Made by a program: the position numbers and the translations under genes. Below, one piece after another: positions 1 through 12,700 of a stretch of 41,133 nt of DNA (the stretch's first letter is position 1; each line of letters begins with the position of its first letter). Source of the DNA: Porticoccaceae bacterium (GTDB lineage Bacteria; Pseudomonadota; Gammaproteobacteria; Pseudomonadales; Porticoccaceae); contig JAQXEN010000033.1 of the NCBI GenBank assembly GCA_029250825.1, forward strand, positions 1 through 41,133. The letters run 5' to 3'. The notes beneath the pieces were generated by a model. It saw only the letters and a program-made list of their open reading frames with translations. It did no database searches and had not been told where the DNA came from.

Positions 1-720
1 CCGAAGCCGCCGACAACGGTATTGTCGCCACCCAGAGCAGTAATATTGTCATCGCCACCCTGGTCAGCTGCAGTAGATTGAAGCTCGGCAATAACACCGG
101 CATTAAAGTTGATCTCGCCACTGTCGCCTATCACTGTGTCGGAGCCCGAACCAGCATTAACCGTATCGGCACCCTGACCCGCGATAACGATATTGTCGCC
201 TTCGCCTACTGCGATCGTGTCCACATCACCTAAGGCTGTTTCACTGCTGACTGCGCCGGTCAAAATGCCTGCGGAGTAAGTCAGCTCGCCGTTATCACCC
301 AGTACCACATCAGTGCCACCTAGAGTGGTCACGTCATCATTGGAGAGACCTGCCAGAATACGGTTGTCGCCATCGCCTGCATTAATGATATCGCGACCAG
401 TAGTGGCCACATCTTCATCATTGCTGCTTAAACGAACCGCATTGCCATTAACATATTCAATAACACCGTTATCACCGAGGATCGCGTCAATGCCGCTACC
501 GGTTGTGATCGCGTCGCTACCAAAGCCACCGACAATCGTATTGTCGCCGCCAAGCGCGGTGATGCTGTCATCACCCCCCTGGTCAGCAGATATAGATTGA
601 ATAGAGGAAATCAGACCAGCAGCATCGTAATTAATCTCACCGTCGTCACCAACAATCAGATCATCACCAGAACCACTCTGAACAGTATCATTACCAACAC
701 CAGCAATAATGATATTGCTT
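1..720 (-). repeat. C-terminal RTX-like array of ~58-residue units, continuing out of the window
   Basis: Four units each contain a GD(D/N/S)G(E/V) core: GDDGEINYDAAG, GDNGVIEYVNG, GDNGELTYSAG and GDSGEINFNAG. Equivalent codons begin 174, 177 and 171 bp apart. A higher-order period of about 519 bp (173 residues) is visible from ADQGGDDSITALGGDN to ADQGGDDNITALGGDN. The array has no end within the window. Confidence 0.8.
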
Positions 721-3700
721 CCATAGCGATCAGTAATCGCATCGTTAGATGACTCGGAATCTACGCTGACAATACGCGCCATAGTGACATTGCCGAAGCC
801 GTTGAAGGCCTGCTCAGCTAATAGTGCCCTTGCCTCCTGATCTTCAACCCGGCCATTATTACCAAATATAATATCGCGACCCGCACTGCCAAAGATGATG
901 TCATCACCGGACATGCCGCGTATTAAATCGTTGCCCTGACCACCAAGGATCATATCATTCCCGGCCCCACCCCAGAGGGTGTCATTCCCCAACATTCCAT
1001 TGATATAGTCGGTGCCTTCTTGGCCGCTTATCTCGTCATCACCGCGCCCGCCAGACAATACATCGTCACCCAGACCGCCAGTGATTTGATCTTTATGCAG
1101 GCCGCCATGAACTTGAACCGCCAAGTCTGATGCCGAGGCATCGAACACATCCTCTCCATCCTGAGTAAAAGTGTGTATGCGACGGTCAGCAAACCGAGCA
1201 CCGTCCACTTGAGTACTTAAATTGGACGCTGCGGTGGCCGAGGCGGCAACAGTAATCTGGTCATCACCTTCGTTTGTGTAGAGGGTAGTAATGCTAAGAT
1301 CGCCAGAGTAGACCGATTCAATCTCAATAACATCGTCACCTCTGGAGGTCCAGATAACCAGACCATCATCGAAGTTGCCGTCTGTGGCCTGATAATTGAT
1401 TACACCAGCTGATGCGCCACTTAGACTGCTATCGGTTAACACAATGGCAGCATCACCAATGGTACTGTCAAAGTCACTTATATAGAGCTGGTTAACACCG
1501 CTGCCAGCCTCCAACTTCAGCTCACCATTTATGCCATCTAGATCGCCATGAGCAACCGGAGAATCGCTTAAATCAGCATCTGCGTCTGACGTCACATAGA
1601 TGCGATCATCTCCAAGACCCGAGTTAATCGTTGTAACAGTGCCAGCGGCAGTCGATTGGACATTGATATCATCATTTCCACTACCTAAGAAGATATCTAG
1701 CTGATCAATGCCGTAATAGTTGATTCCTTTGACCCGCATTTTTAACTCAGCATCACCCGTAATATCTGACTCGCTGATACTGTAGTCAGCATAGGCACCC
1801 TGGAAGATAAAGGTAAATACACTGCCATTCTTAGTCACTGAGAAGTTATCCGTTTCAGGGTAGTAACTTCTGCGCTCTAAGCTATTGTTCGGGTTCAATA
1901 GCAAGTTTAAGCGGCTATACCAATTAGCCCCTTCTTCGTCAGTGGCAAAACCGGCCGTTAATGAGCCTAAGTCAGCAGCGCCACTAAATCCTACTAGGTA
2001 AGTCTTAGTCGTATCATTCAGGGCGCCAGATGACAGCTCAACCGAATCAATTGAAATAGTTGAATTATCCGCCGCAGTGAAGAGTTCAGAGAGTAGCCCT
2101 TGCAGACTCTCCGCGGAACTGTTGGCATCCACTGTACGGCTGACTACTTGATCCCCATTAGTGAGACTTAACTGATAACTGCCTTCAACTTCCGTTAGAG
2201 TAATCTCGCCACTGCCTCGATCAACATTGACTGCGCTAGCTACAGGTAGACTGTCTGCATCAAACTCGACAGAGCCCAGAGGCAGTCCGTCAGGAGACTT
2301 GATTTGCAACGTAATTGAATCTTCACCATTAATGCTGACTGTCTGCACAGTAGTCATCGCAGGATTTTTGGTTCCCTCCGCTATCACAGTGATTTTCGCC
2401 TGAGCAGATAGTGGAGATGAATCGGTAATTTGCAATTCAGTGGAAAAATCAGCGGTTAATTCGCCCAAGTCATTAGTACCAGAGAACTCTATTAGGTAGG
2501 TCTTAGTTGCATCATCTACAGTTGCAGTGCCAACTAAACTAATACTACTGATTGATACAGTTATACCCGCATCAGCATAGAGCTCACTAAGAAGCGTTTG
2601 AAGGCCTGAAGTGGAAATATTGGCATCTACAGACTGGCTAACGAGATCGCCATTCTCTGCAGTTAGACTTAGCTGATAAGCATCTTCAATCGCCGTTAAA
2701 GCAATCTGGTTGCTGTCACGGTCAATATTGATTGAACCCACATGCGCAACACTCAGCGTTGCAATATCCAGCGCGCTGGTGTCGACGAGATTGGCCGGAT
2801 TGACCTCGATTACATAAATATTAGTGCCATCAATATCGTTTTGCGCAAGCGTTACATCAACTTGTATTTCCGGATTGTTACCCAGCAGTTGCGTAATCTT
2901 GGCGGCCATTTGCTCCGCTGTTGCTCCAGCACTAACAACCACTGAACTGCTGTCACCGGCAGAGATTGTGTAATCCTCTTCTTCCACAGTTGATCGCAGC
3001 GTATATTGTTTTGCAAAAGCGAGTCCGTTATCGACATCGATATCAGCGCTAATGGTCGGCATGTTGATGCCCGCAGAATTACCGACAAAGGAAATCTGGT
3101 AAACCTTAACTTTGGCACTGGTTTGGCCTTCTATGAGCTCGATCTCAATGTCTGTCTCAGCCGCTCCAGAGACCTGACTAATGGCAGTGGTAATCTCTGC
3201 CAAAGAAGCATCCCAGCTCAGAGTTTCCGCAACAGAGCCCTCTGTCAGAGATAGACTATAAACACCGGCTTCGGCCTGAATTTTTAGAGTGAATTGCTCA
3301 GATACACTGGGCATATCCAAACCAGTGATAGTGTTTTCTGTCACCGTTAAGCTATTGTCATTTTGATCAAAGCTATCATTAACCGTCACCAGATTGTTAG
3401 CAAGGTCGTCACCGGAGATGGTCAACAACGCCATAATCTGGTCTGCCAAGACATCGTTACTAGCAATATCAACGCGATTATTGGTGGGGCCAGACGCGTT
3501 GGCTTGCAGATTTATTGTGGTATGACCTGAGATAGTCTTAACGTCAATATCATCGTCACCGAAACCTGTATTGATATTGGTTAGACCAGTATGGGTGGAT
3601 TCAATAACAAGAGAATCACTACCTCCACCCAGAGACATATTCAACTCTTCAAAGCTCGAATATCTAATGCCCCCCGGAATATCAATTCCCTCGATTTGAA

Positions 3701-6700
3701 TGTCCTCACCCATGCCAAAACCAGTGATCCTGTCACTGGTAAGGATGCCCAATTCGTCAACAGGGCTTCCCGTGTTATTAAAGTTGAGCACATCAACCTG
3801 TTCAGACTCATCGACTCGCTCATTGCGATTTACCGGACGGTAATAATATTCTTCGCTGCCAGAACTACGGTCGAAGACAGCCGCTGACGGCCAGTCTCCA
3901 GCCAATATCATCCGGTTGCCCACTACCGCTAGCACATCAAACTGCACCAACTTCTCGCCATTGGGGCCTACGAAACCAACTTCATAGGGTGCCGTATTAA
4001 TTCGCTTGTCAAAGGCATAGGTGTTTTCATCTGCATCTCTATCGTAGAAGGTCACATCTTCATCGACAAAGGTGCCAAATTGTTCAACGTCAGAATTGTC
4101 AGCAAGGTAGTCTTGTAATATCTGGTAGCCACCATTCTCTGCATCCGCGTCGGCCTGCAGCAAGAAGTCTTGCAATTCAGCCCGGGTGACAACCTCAGAA
4201 TTAGCCAGCGTAATCTGAACGCCAGCAGCTGACATATCACCATCCTGATTGCCCGCGACTGAACCTAGAGCCATCAAACCATTGGTAACCGGCGTATTCG
4301 ACTCTCCTGGAACCAGCACTGGGTTACTCAGCTCAATATAGCTAGCAGCAACAGCACCACCCTCAATACTAATTGGCCCACGAATACTGTTCACCCGCTG
4401 TTCCGCCGGGGCAAAGACCTGAAGATCTCCACCATCTACCAAATCGTCGTCAACAGCAGCAACAGTAACTATGCCGGTATCCAGATCTATACTGGAATCG
4501 GTTTGAACTCGCCTCGATGCTCCACCATCGGTGAATGCTCTTGCTGAGTCGTACGCTGCAGTCTCGAGGTCAGAGACCTCTACACCGAGCAAACTCGGCT
4601 GTGTAAGTGCAACTCGATAAGTGTCGCCCAGCTGGCTTTTCCAAGAGTCATAGTCATTGCCTAGCGCGCTGCTAACCGAAGTAAACACTTCATAGTGGCT
4701 CTCGCTGGATACGTCGCTCCATGATAGGCCCTCAGGGCTTGCCTCATCTTGTGGTTGAATTGTAAATCGGTTGACCTTAAGACCGTCTTCATAGGCAACA
4801 AAACTACTTATCAGTCCCACCAATCCCGCCTGAGGACCAGTAGTAATACGAATGTACTTATTTGCGATGGCCTGATTAGCCAAATCGATGGCATGTTCAT
4901 GTACAGATATATTTAAGTTGTAGGAACTGCCAGGCGCCACACCGACCCACTGGTGATCAGAGTTATTTGTAGTGGTATCGATAGTCGTAGTGCTGGTATG
5001 CCAGTACCAGACTGAACGCTTAACTGTGGTGGTCTGCTGGAAAATCGTCGACTCTACATACCCGACCTGAACTACATAATCACCGGCACTGGAGAACAGG
5101 TGCTCAAGGTATGGATCATCCGAGGCTAAAACAGCAATCGGTTTTAAATACCCGCCATTATCCGCAATCTCATTATCAGCATTAACGATATCATTGACGA
5201 AGCTTGCGCGAACGTCTGGCGTCCAATCCGCTGACAGCGCATCAATATCACTATCAGTCAGGGAGTAGCTACTATCAACAACCTCATAAATAATCAGGTA
5301 GGGGGTTTGCACCTTATACTCTGTACCCTGTGTAGTGGCACTAATCACACGCGATGTAGAAATTAAATCATTGGGAGCAGTTTCAACGCCATTAGCCTCA
5401 CGCCGCTCTGCCGCACTTGCGGTATCTGCAAATTCCCATGGAATTCCAGAGTATGAGAAAGTCCGTACCAGCTGCCTCTCTTCTTTAACACCGTCTAGGT
5501 CAAACAGCGATCCAACACCTTCAACATTCGCCTTTAACTCAACGATCGCATCACCAAGACCACTTATGGTCAACCTTTTGGCTTCAGTATCAATGACACT
5601 GTTGAAGCCGCTATCATTCAGCGCCACGTCTAACTCTTCCAGAATAGTCGTGAAGGTGGGTAGTTGATTTCCATTACCAGCCCCCGCTTGAGCTGTAGCG
5701 ACGCTCTGACCATCAATGCTGACAGTCCAAGATTTGCCGCCATAGATCGTGGCAGCGGAGAAATCATAAGCGTAGTCATCAAAAATATCGTCTCGAGCGA
5801 CCATGTCAGAGGCAGAGCGCTTTTCAACAGCACTTATATTGGCGGCAAATGGCAGATTGTCTGACCGCTCAAAGGTCAGCTTGGTATTAGACGTATCAAA
5901 GGCAAAGTCATAATCACTAAATTCAAGCTCTAGAGCCGCCAGCATATTGCTGTAGCGATCATCGCCAACGCCTTCAATCGCGATATTACCCGAGGCACTA
6001 TTAATATCGACCGTCCAGAACCCATCAGTGTCAAAGTGATCGGCTACACCAGCGAGGTCAATTTCTATCTGGAATCTGTTGTCATTGTTCTGGGTAGCAG
6101 TAAATGTTATCTGCTCCTGAGCAACGGAAGGCTCTACCGAATTAGTAAATTCTATCGTGGGAATACCAGTCAGATCCGGCCCTTGCTCGTTATACATGTA
6201 AGCAAATTCATCACCAGTACCTTTGGTAACCAAATAGCCATCAGATGACGAATAGGTGGTTTTAACCAAATCCAGAAGCGTGCTATTTGTAGTGGCCGAA
6301 CCCGCAGAACCAGTGGTTAACTGATAGTTCGCACCGGATAAATAACTGCCACTCAGACTGAGCTTTTGCCCACTAAAAATTTGATTAGCAGCTGCAGTGT
6401 ATTGCACTGACCCAGCACTAATACTGATTGGCGAGGTAACAGTGGCTTGAGAGATATCCAGCGTGGTCGCGTTGAGAGAGTAATCTCCAGAGTCAGCCCA
6501 GACACTTCCAGTGTAGGCAAAGACCTGCTCATCGCCATTGATGATTAAACTAATTTGATCCCCCGCAACAGCGGTTAACGAGAAGTCATCTAAGTTGGCG
6601 TTTCCATAGATATTTTGATTGGAAAAGGATAGATTCGTCTCATCAATATATTGATAAGAATCCGCCGAACGACCCTCAATGGTCGTGGCAAAGTTACCTG

Positions 6701-9700
6701 AACTATCGAGACTGAAACCAGTGGTATTTGAATTCCAAGGCTGGTTATCGGCATTGAAAGTGAAGACCACCTCGTCACCGTTATCGAGCGTAACCGTAAC
6801 AGTGTCATTAACTCTGCTGTCAACTGTTTCCAACTCAATAGCTGATCTACCGAAAGATGGAGCACTATAAGACTGGAGAGAAACATCCTCTACAGCGGCT
6901 GTGTAGACTGCTCCCGCAAGAGTAATATCCCCTGCTGTGTCGGCGGATGCATGACTAATAGTAAAGGTGCCAGCAGTATTATCCTCTAGGCTGTAAGCTT
7001 CAATTGTAATCCAGAAGCCTGAGTTATATTCAAAGAGCACGTTCGCACTGTCGATGGTGACATTCAGCGTATCGCCATCGTCAAAGACAGTAGCGGAATC
7101 ATAGGCTAGTGTCGCATCAGTTTCGGTAAGCGATATGCCAGTAGCTACAGGCGTATAGGTTGCGTTAGCAAGAGTGATTCCTACGGAAGGGTCGGTAGGC
7201 GAATGGCTGATAGAGAATATTCCTGCGCTCTCAACGACCAAGCTATAGGCTGCATTAGTAGTCCAAGCACCCGAAGCCGTAGCATAGGTAAAGACTGTAT
7301 TGACATCGTTAATGACCACACTGAGCTCATCACCCTCACTAAAGCTTGTTGAGCTGTCATAGGTAACCGTTGCATCTCCATACACAGGAGTATTGGTTAC
7401 ATTGTCTACCGCAGCGGCCTTATCGAGATAGATCGCACTGGCAACAGTGAAGGTAGAATTTCCGTCTGAACTAAGTACTCGAGTACTTCCGTCAAAGCTA
7501 AAGTTCGGAATATCAAGCCAGTCTGAGCCACTGTATTCGAATGTAAACTCGTCGCCACCTTCCAGAAAGATGGTTAACGTATCCCCTGCAACTGCCGTCG
7601 GCAGGACATCAGAAGTCGCGTAGTTATCGATGACCACAGCATCTGTGCTCGACAAAACTTCAACCAAGCTAAAGGCGCTGCTGCTAGTTGTGGTATCAAT
7701 AATAATGTGGTCGGCATCAACTACTACAGAATCGGTAAAGTTAGCGTCAATGTTGTAGGCCGACAGGAACGATTCTGCAAAACCTGCATTAGTTACCACA
7801 AAGTCCAGCGTTTTACTGTTGGCACTATCGATCAACTGCCACTGAGAGCCTTCATTGGCGGCCAGCACCGGTATAACAACAGCCTGACTGACACCGCTAA
7901 GCACTGGCAGGTGAACATTGTCATAGCTGATATCGAGCTGGTACGAGGTGTCCTCTGTAGCGACATTAATCACCAAAGTTGTACCAGAGATATCTGCAGC
8001 TTCACCAATCCAGGTCTCAAACGACTGCATAATGTCTGCTCGAGAGCTATTGGAACCACCGGTAGTAACCGTGTGACTGGTTTCATTGCCATCTGCAATA
8101 ACAGTCAGAGTCCAGGCTTCACCATCGTAATTAACCTCGGAAGAACCAAAGTCGATCGTTAAAGTTTGACCGCTGCCAATTTGCGCAGGAGTTCCCGTCA
8201 ACGTAGCCCCGGGAACAAAAGACTCATCAACTCTGTTTCGGTCTTGCATAACCCAAATCGAAATCGCCTCTGGACTATCATCAGCATAATCCAGTAAGCC
8301 GCTATTTAAATTGAGAGCAGAATGTCGATTTGCCATCTCAGTGGCAAGAGTGACCACATCATCGCCACTTTCCAGCGTGTAACTATGCTGTTGATCACCA
8401 ATCTGAATAAACCAAGTATCACCCTCTATCACTGTTGCGTCATCGAAGCTTATCTGGGCGCTACTAAACAAGATGTTACCCGTTGCATCATGGTTGTCTA
8501 CAACAGTAATTTTTGGGGTATTCGTCTCCAGCGGCTGGGTAATCGTCAGTGCAGGACCATTATCCAGTGTATCAAAGTAAAATGCTGCGTTTTCTCCAGC
8601 GCTGAATATCAGGTTATCGCCATCTATCTCAACTGCAATTAAGTCATCAAAGCTCGAGTCTAAATTAAGCGCGGCAACAAGGTTCGCAGCCAAAGTGATG
8701 TCACCATCTATTGGATAATCATCAATTTCGATGATTTCATGGACAACTTGGCCCGGCTTGTTGATCACTAGAGTAGTGCTCATCAGATGATCGTCTACAG
8801 AATCACCTGCCATATTAAGGGTAGCCGCGGATAACCAATGATCAATTAACGATCGTGAATCGTCAGCGTCAAAGCCGTCTGCACCACCGGCAATCATAGC
8901 TTCAGTGATCTCGATCTTATATCGATCGACAGACCCATCACCGGCACCAGTGATTGTCGTATAAGGTGTCGATGAGTCGATATTTAAGCCCAGCGACGAT
9001 CCCTCATCACCTATGCTGGCGTTGGCAAAGTTGTACCAGTCAGACTGGCCGTCGATGTCTGTGCCCACACCAGTACTATTTTCGGCTTCGTTCTCGATAA
9101 CAGTATCTGGAGTAAAGGCCCATACATCTTTCTGGTGCGACTCAATAGACACTTGCAACTCATAGTCCACTCCATCGGGAACACCCCACTTAAATCCTTC
9201 GCTGTAGCTGTAATACCAATCATATTTATTGTTGATCTCAATCGTGTAAGTACCCACAGTATCAATTTCGTAACTATTGAAATCATCATAATAATAGGAC
9301 GCACTACCCTGGCTATCCTCTTGGCCGGTTACACGCCCTGATGTGTCATCAGTGTCAGCCGGCACGATTTGATTAACCGAATCTTCTCCTTTGAATAATC
9401 TAAGCTCGCTGCGCCACCAAATGTCGTCTTGCTGCTGTGAGTCGAAGTAAAAACCATCATCAATATCCAGGTAAACAGTAACTGAACCCCCTGAAAGATC
9501 CAGCATCGCCTGAGTTACTTCAAACTCGTAGAAATCCGCACTGCCCTCCAGCTCTCCACTTACACTGATATGTGGAATGGAATCAGAGTCTTTGATATCG
9601 GCATCACTCTCCATTCCCCATTCTGAGACATCGAGATTTTGCGCCGAATTAAAGGTGTTGTTCTTAGTGTTTTCTGCAATTTCAGGAAGTCCAAAGGTAC

Positions 9701-12700
9701 CCTCAAATGCCCAACTGTCGTTCACAGCCTCAAGAGAAGACACAACTTGCCCCTCGGCATAAACAACTTCCTGGGCCTCTTCTGTAACCTGAGTACTACC
9801 CTGGCTTTCGAAGAAAATAATATCTTGAACCTCATTATCACCCACCATTACATCGACATGCCCAATGCTGATATCAGCATAAGCAGCGTCTTCACTCAGG
9901 ATGCTGTGACTAATGCGGCTGTAATGAATGCCCTCTACAATTTCATCATTGATGGCACCAATGGTGACCTCGACGGCGCTATCCCAGAGATAGATTCCAT
10001 CGCCTTCATTAACCTCAGCGGCAGTAGCAACAAAGGTTATAGATGAGGGCTCTGTGGTCAACTGGGTTAGGCCCTTCTCATTCACATCAGGCGTAATATT
10101 GACGTGCACCGGACTAGTTGGCTGTTTAGAAAGCGCCAAATGATAGGTGTCATAGCCGGAGGCGTAATTATCCTGACCAACGTCTAACTCACCCACAATA
10201 AGCTGTTTCTGAGAAGGCAGAATAACAACAGTTGGAGAGTCCGCATCAACGACATTAACGACAAATGTGTTCACTTCTACGTTATCGTATTCATCGCCGT
10301 CCACAGCGCCATCTTCAACAATACTATGCTGAATTTCATAGGCCTGAGTGCCCTCGATACCACCATTGGAAGCGTCGCTGTCCTGAGGGGCGCGCACCGT
10401 AATAATTTGCTGCTGATACCAATTGCTCTTATCGAACAGCAGCGTGACGCCATCGGCACTGCCATTTAGTAAAATACCATCTGAGTAGATATTGCCGTCG
10501 TCCTGGCTGCCAAGATCCTCACCCTCCAAGCCTGACGGAATGGCGGAGAAAGACACGACACCCTTAGGTGGCCTAGTGAGCACTACTGCATACTGGACAT
10601 AAGCAAAGCGAGCGAACACTGAGCCTAACTCGTCAGGAATACCGTCATACTCAAGAAGGGTATTTCCATTGGAAAGAGGAATTAAGCGAACATCAGCCTC
10701 GTCTTCATCAAACACATTGGCGCTCAGGGTATTAGTAACACCTGCCGCACTGTGCTCAATAAGGCTATTGTGGCCTTCAAGATCATCTGCAACGACCTCA
10801 ACACTGCTACCCACATTGGCATCGCCTACATTGACAATATCAGAGCCCAGTCCACCTATAATTTTGACCTCAGAACCATCCGGCGTACTAAATACAAAAA
10901 ACTCGTCATTGCCCTGCAGACCATCGATTATCAGCTGTTCAATACTGTCATAACCGGTGAATCGCCCAGCACCATAAATGCCCTTATCAGTAATCACATA
11001 ATCATCGGCAAACTCGGTGCCTATCACGGTAAGAGAATCAAGACCGTCGCCACCGGCAATCCGCACAGGGGCATTGACTGCATAAGATATGTAGTCGGCG
11101 CCAGCACCACCATTAATATTGGTTATCGGTGCAAGGGGGTCATTGGGGTCTACCAAGACAAAAGAGCGCACCAAGAAATTATCACTATCAGCACCGCCCT
11201 CCAGTTTGAGTGAAGCTTTGTTGCTTAATACCGTAAAGCTATCATTGCCATCGCCGCCAATTAGTGTGGCATTGGCACTGATACCGTTGGACAGATAGCC
11301 CTGAGTCGTAAGAATGGTGTCAAAACTATCTTCCTCGGTCAGTCCAGCCTCTGTGCCTCGCGGCGACTGGTACATCTGTCCGACCTGGAAGGTATCGTCA
11401 CCGGCACCGGCATCCACAGTCACCAGCACATTGCTTTCATCAAAGATAAAGCTATCGTTACCACCATAGGTGGATAGCGAGAGCGCGGTAAATCCAGTGT
11501 AGTCAATTCGCTGCTCTGCGACATAGCGGTAAAGCAGACCATCTCGGAACATGAACTGATCATCTACCTCGGCAAATTCCTCGGTATCGACAAAGAGCCT
11601 GTTACCCACAGAGTCAGCATCGATTGCCGTGGTGTCGATAATTTCTATATCGCCAGTCGCAGTTCCGAATAAGCTAAGACTGTAATCATCGGCTTCGGTG
11701 CCGCCGCGCAATTGCATGTTACTAACCAATCCAGCCTGTTCAATAACAATACTGTCCTGACCGGCATCGGTTCTCAGCTCTAACGCCGGGTCAACGTAGT
11801 CATCTGGTTTAGTAATATCGCCCAACAGCGACATTTCGACATCATCGTCACCCGTACCCGTGACTAGGCGTAAGCCCTCGATCTCAGCATTCTCGCCAAC
11901 GCTTAGATTGGCGGTCACTGACCCATTGCCAAGGTCAACACTCATGGCACGCAATAGGTTATTTGAGGAGGTTAAGCGGGCCGCTAAATCAGCCTCAAAA
12001 TCAAAGGTATCGGCGAAATCCCCAGTAGATTGCAGGCTCAATCCCTGCACTTCACCCGAGACTTTAATGTCCGCATCTACACCGCCATCGCCAAACTGAA
12101 GGTCTACAGAATACTGAACAGTTGCAGGCGCGGTTATCTGCGCCTCGGCCTGAACGGTCAAATCAACGATATCGTTTTGACTTCCCGTGGTCTCAAGGAC
12201 AATGCCTTCGATCTGACCATTGAGATCCATAACAGCAGTTGCCGAGCCCTCACCAAGCCCAACATTGACGGCGTGCAATGAGTCATCTGTGGAAGTAATG
12301 TTGGCCGTTATACCGGTAACAAAATGTAAGCTGTCAGCATGATCACCTGAGGACTGGAGACTAATTCCCTGGATTTGGCCTGCCAGCTGGACATCCGCAT
12401 CCAAGCCACCCTCGCCCATCTCTAATTCTACTGAATACTGATCAGCGGCGAGCGCGGTTATCTGCGCCCCGGCCTGAACCGTTAAATCAATTTCATCATT
12501 TTCATTTCCCGTGGTCACCAGGCCAATGCCTTGAATCTGACCATCTAGATCTATTGTGGCGTCCACAAGACCACTGGCTAGATTAAAGGCTAATGCCTTA
12601 TTAACGCCATTAACCGATCTGATATTGGCGCCGTTATTGATGGTTAAGTTAATGACATCAGCAAAGTCGCCACTGCTATCCAGAGTAAGCCCATAGATCT

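Noticed and set aside
7707-8162. 151-codon open frame on the plus strand
   Set aside because: It lies antisense within the giant gene, has no recognisable domain or clear ribosome-binding site, and reflects codon bias of the true strand.
10752-11213. 153-codon open frame on the plus strand
   Set aside because: It is a shadow of the RTX-derived module on the minus strand, whose translation shows clear GGDGNDSF-type motifs.
11990-12690. Regular repeats that might suggest a CRISPR array
   Set aside because: The 324-bp period lies in frame within coding sequence and there are no short identical repeats with unique spacers.
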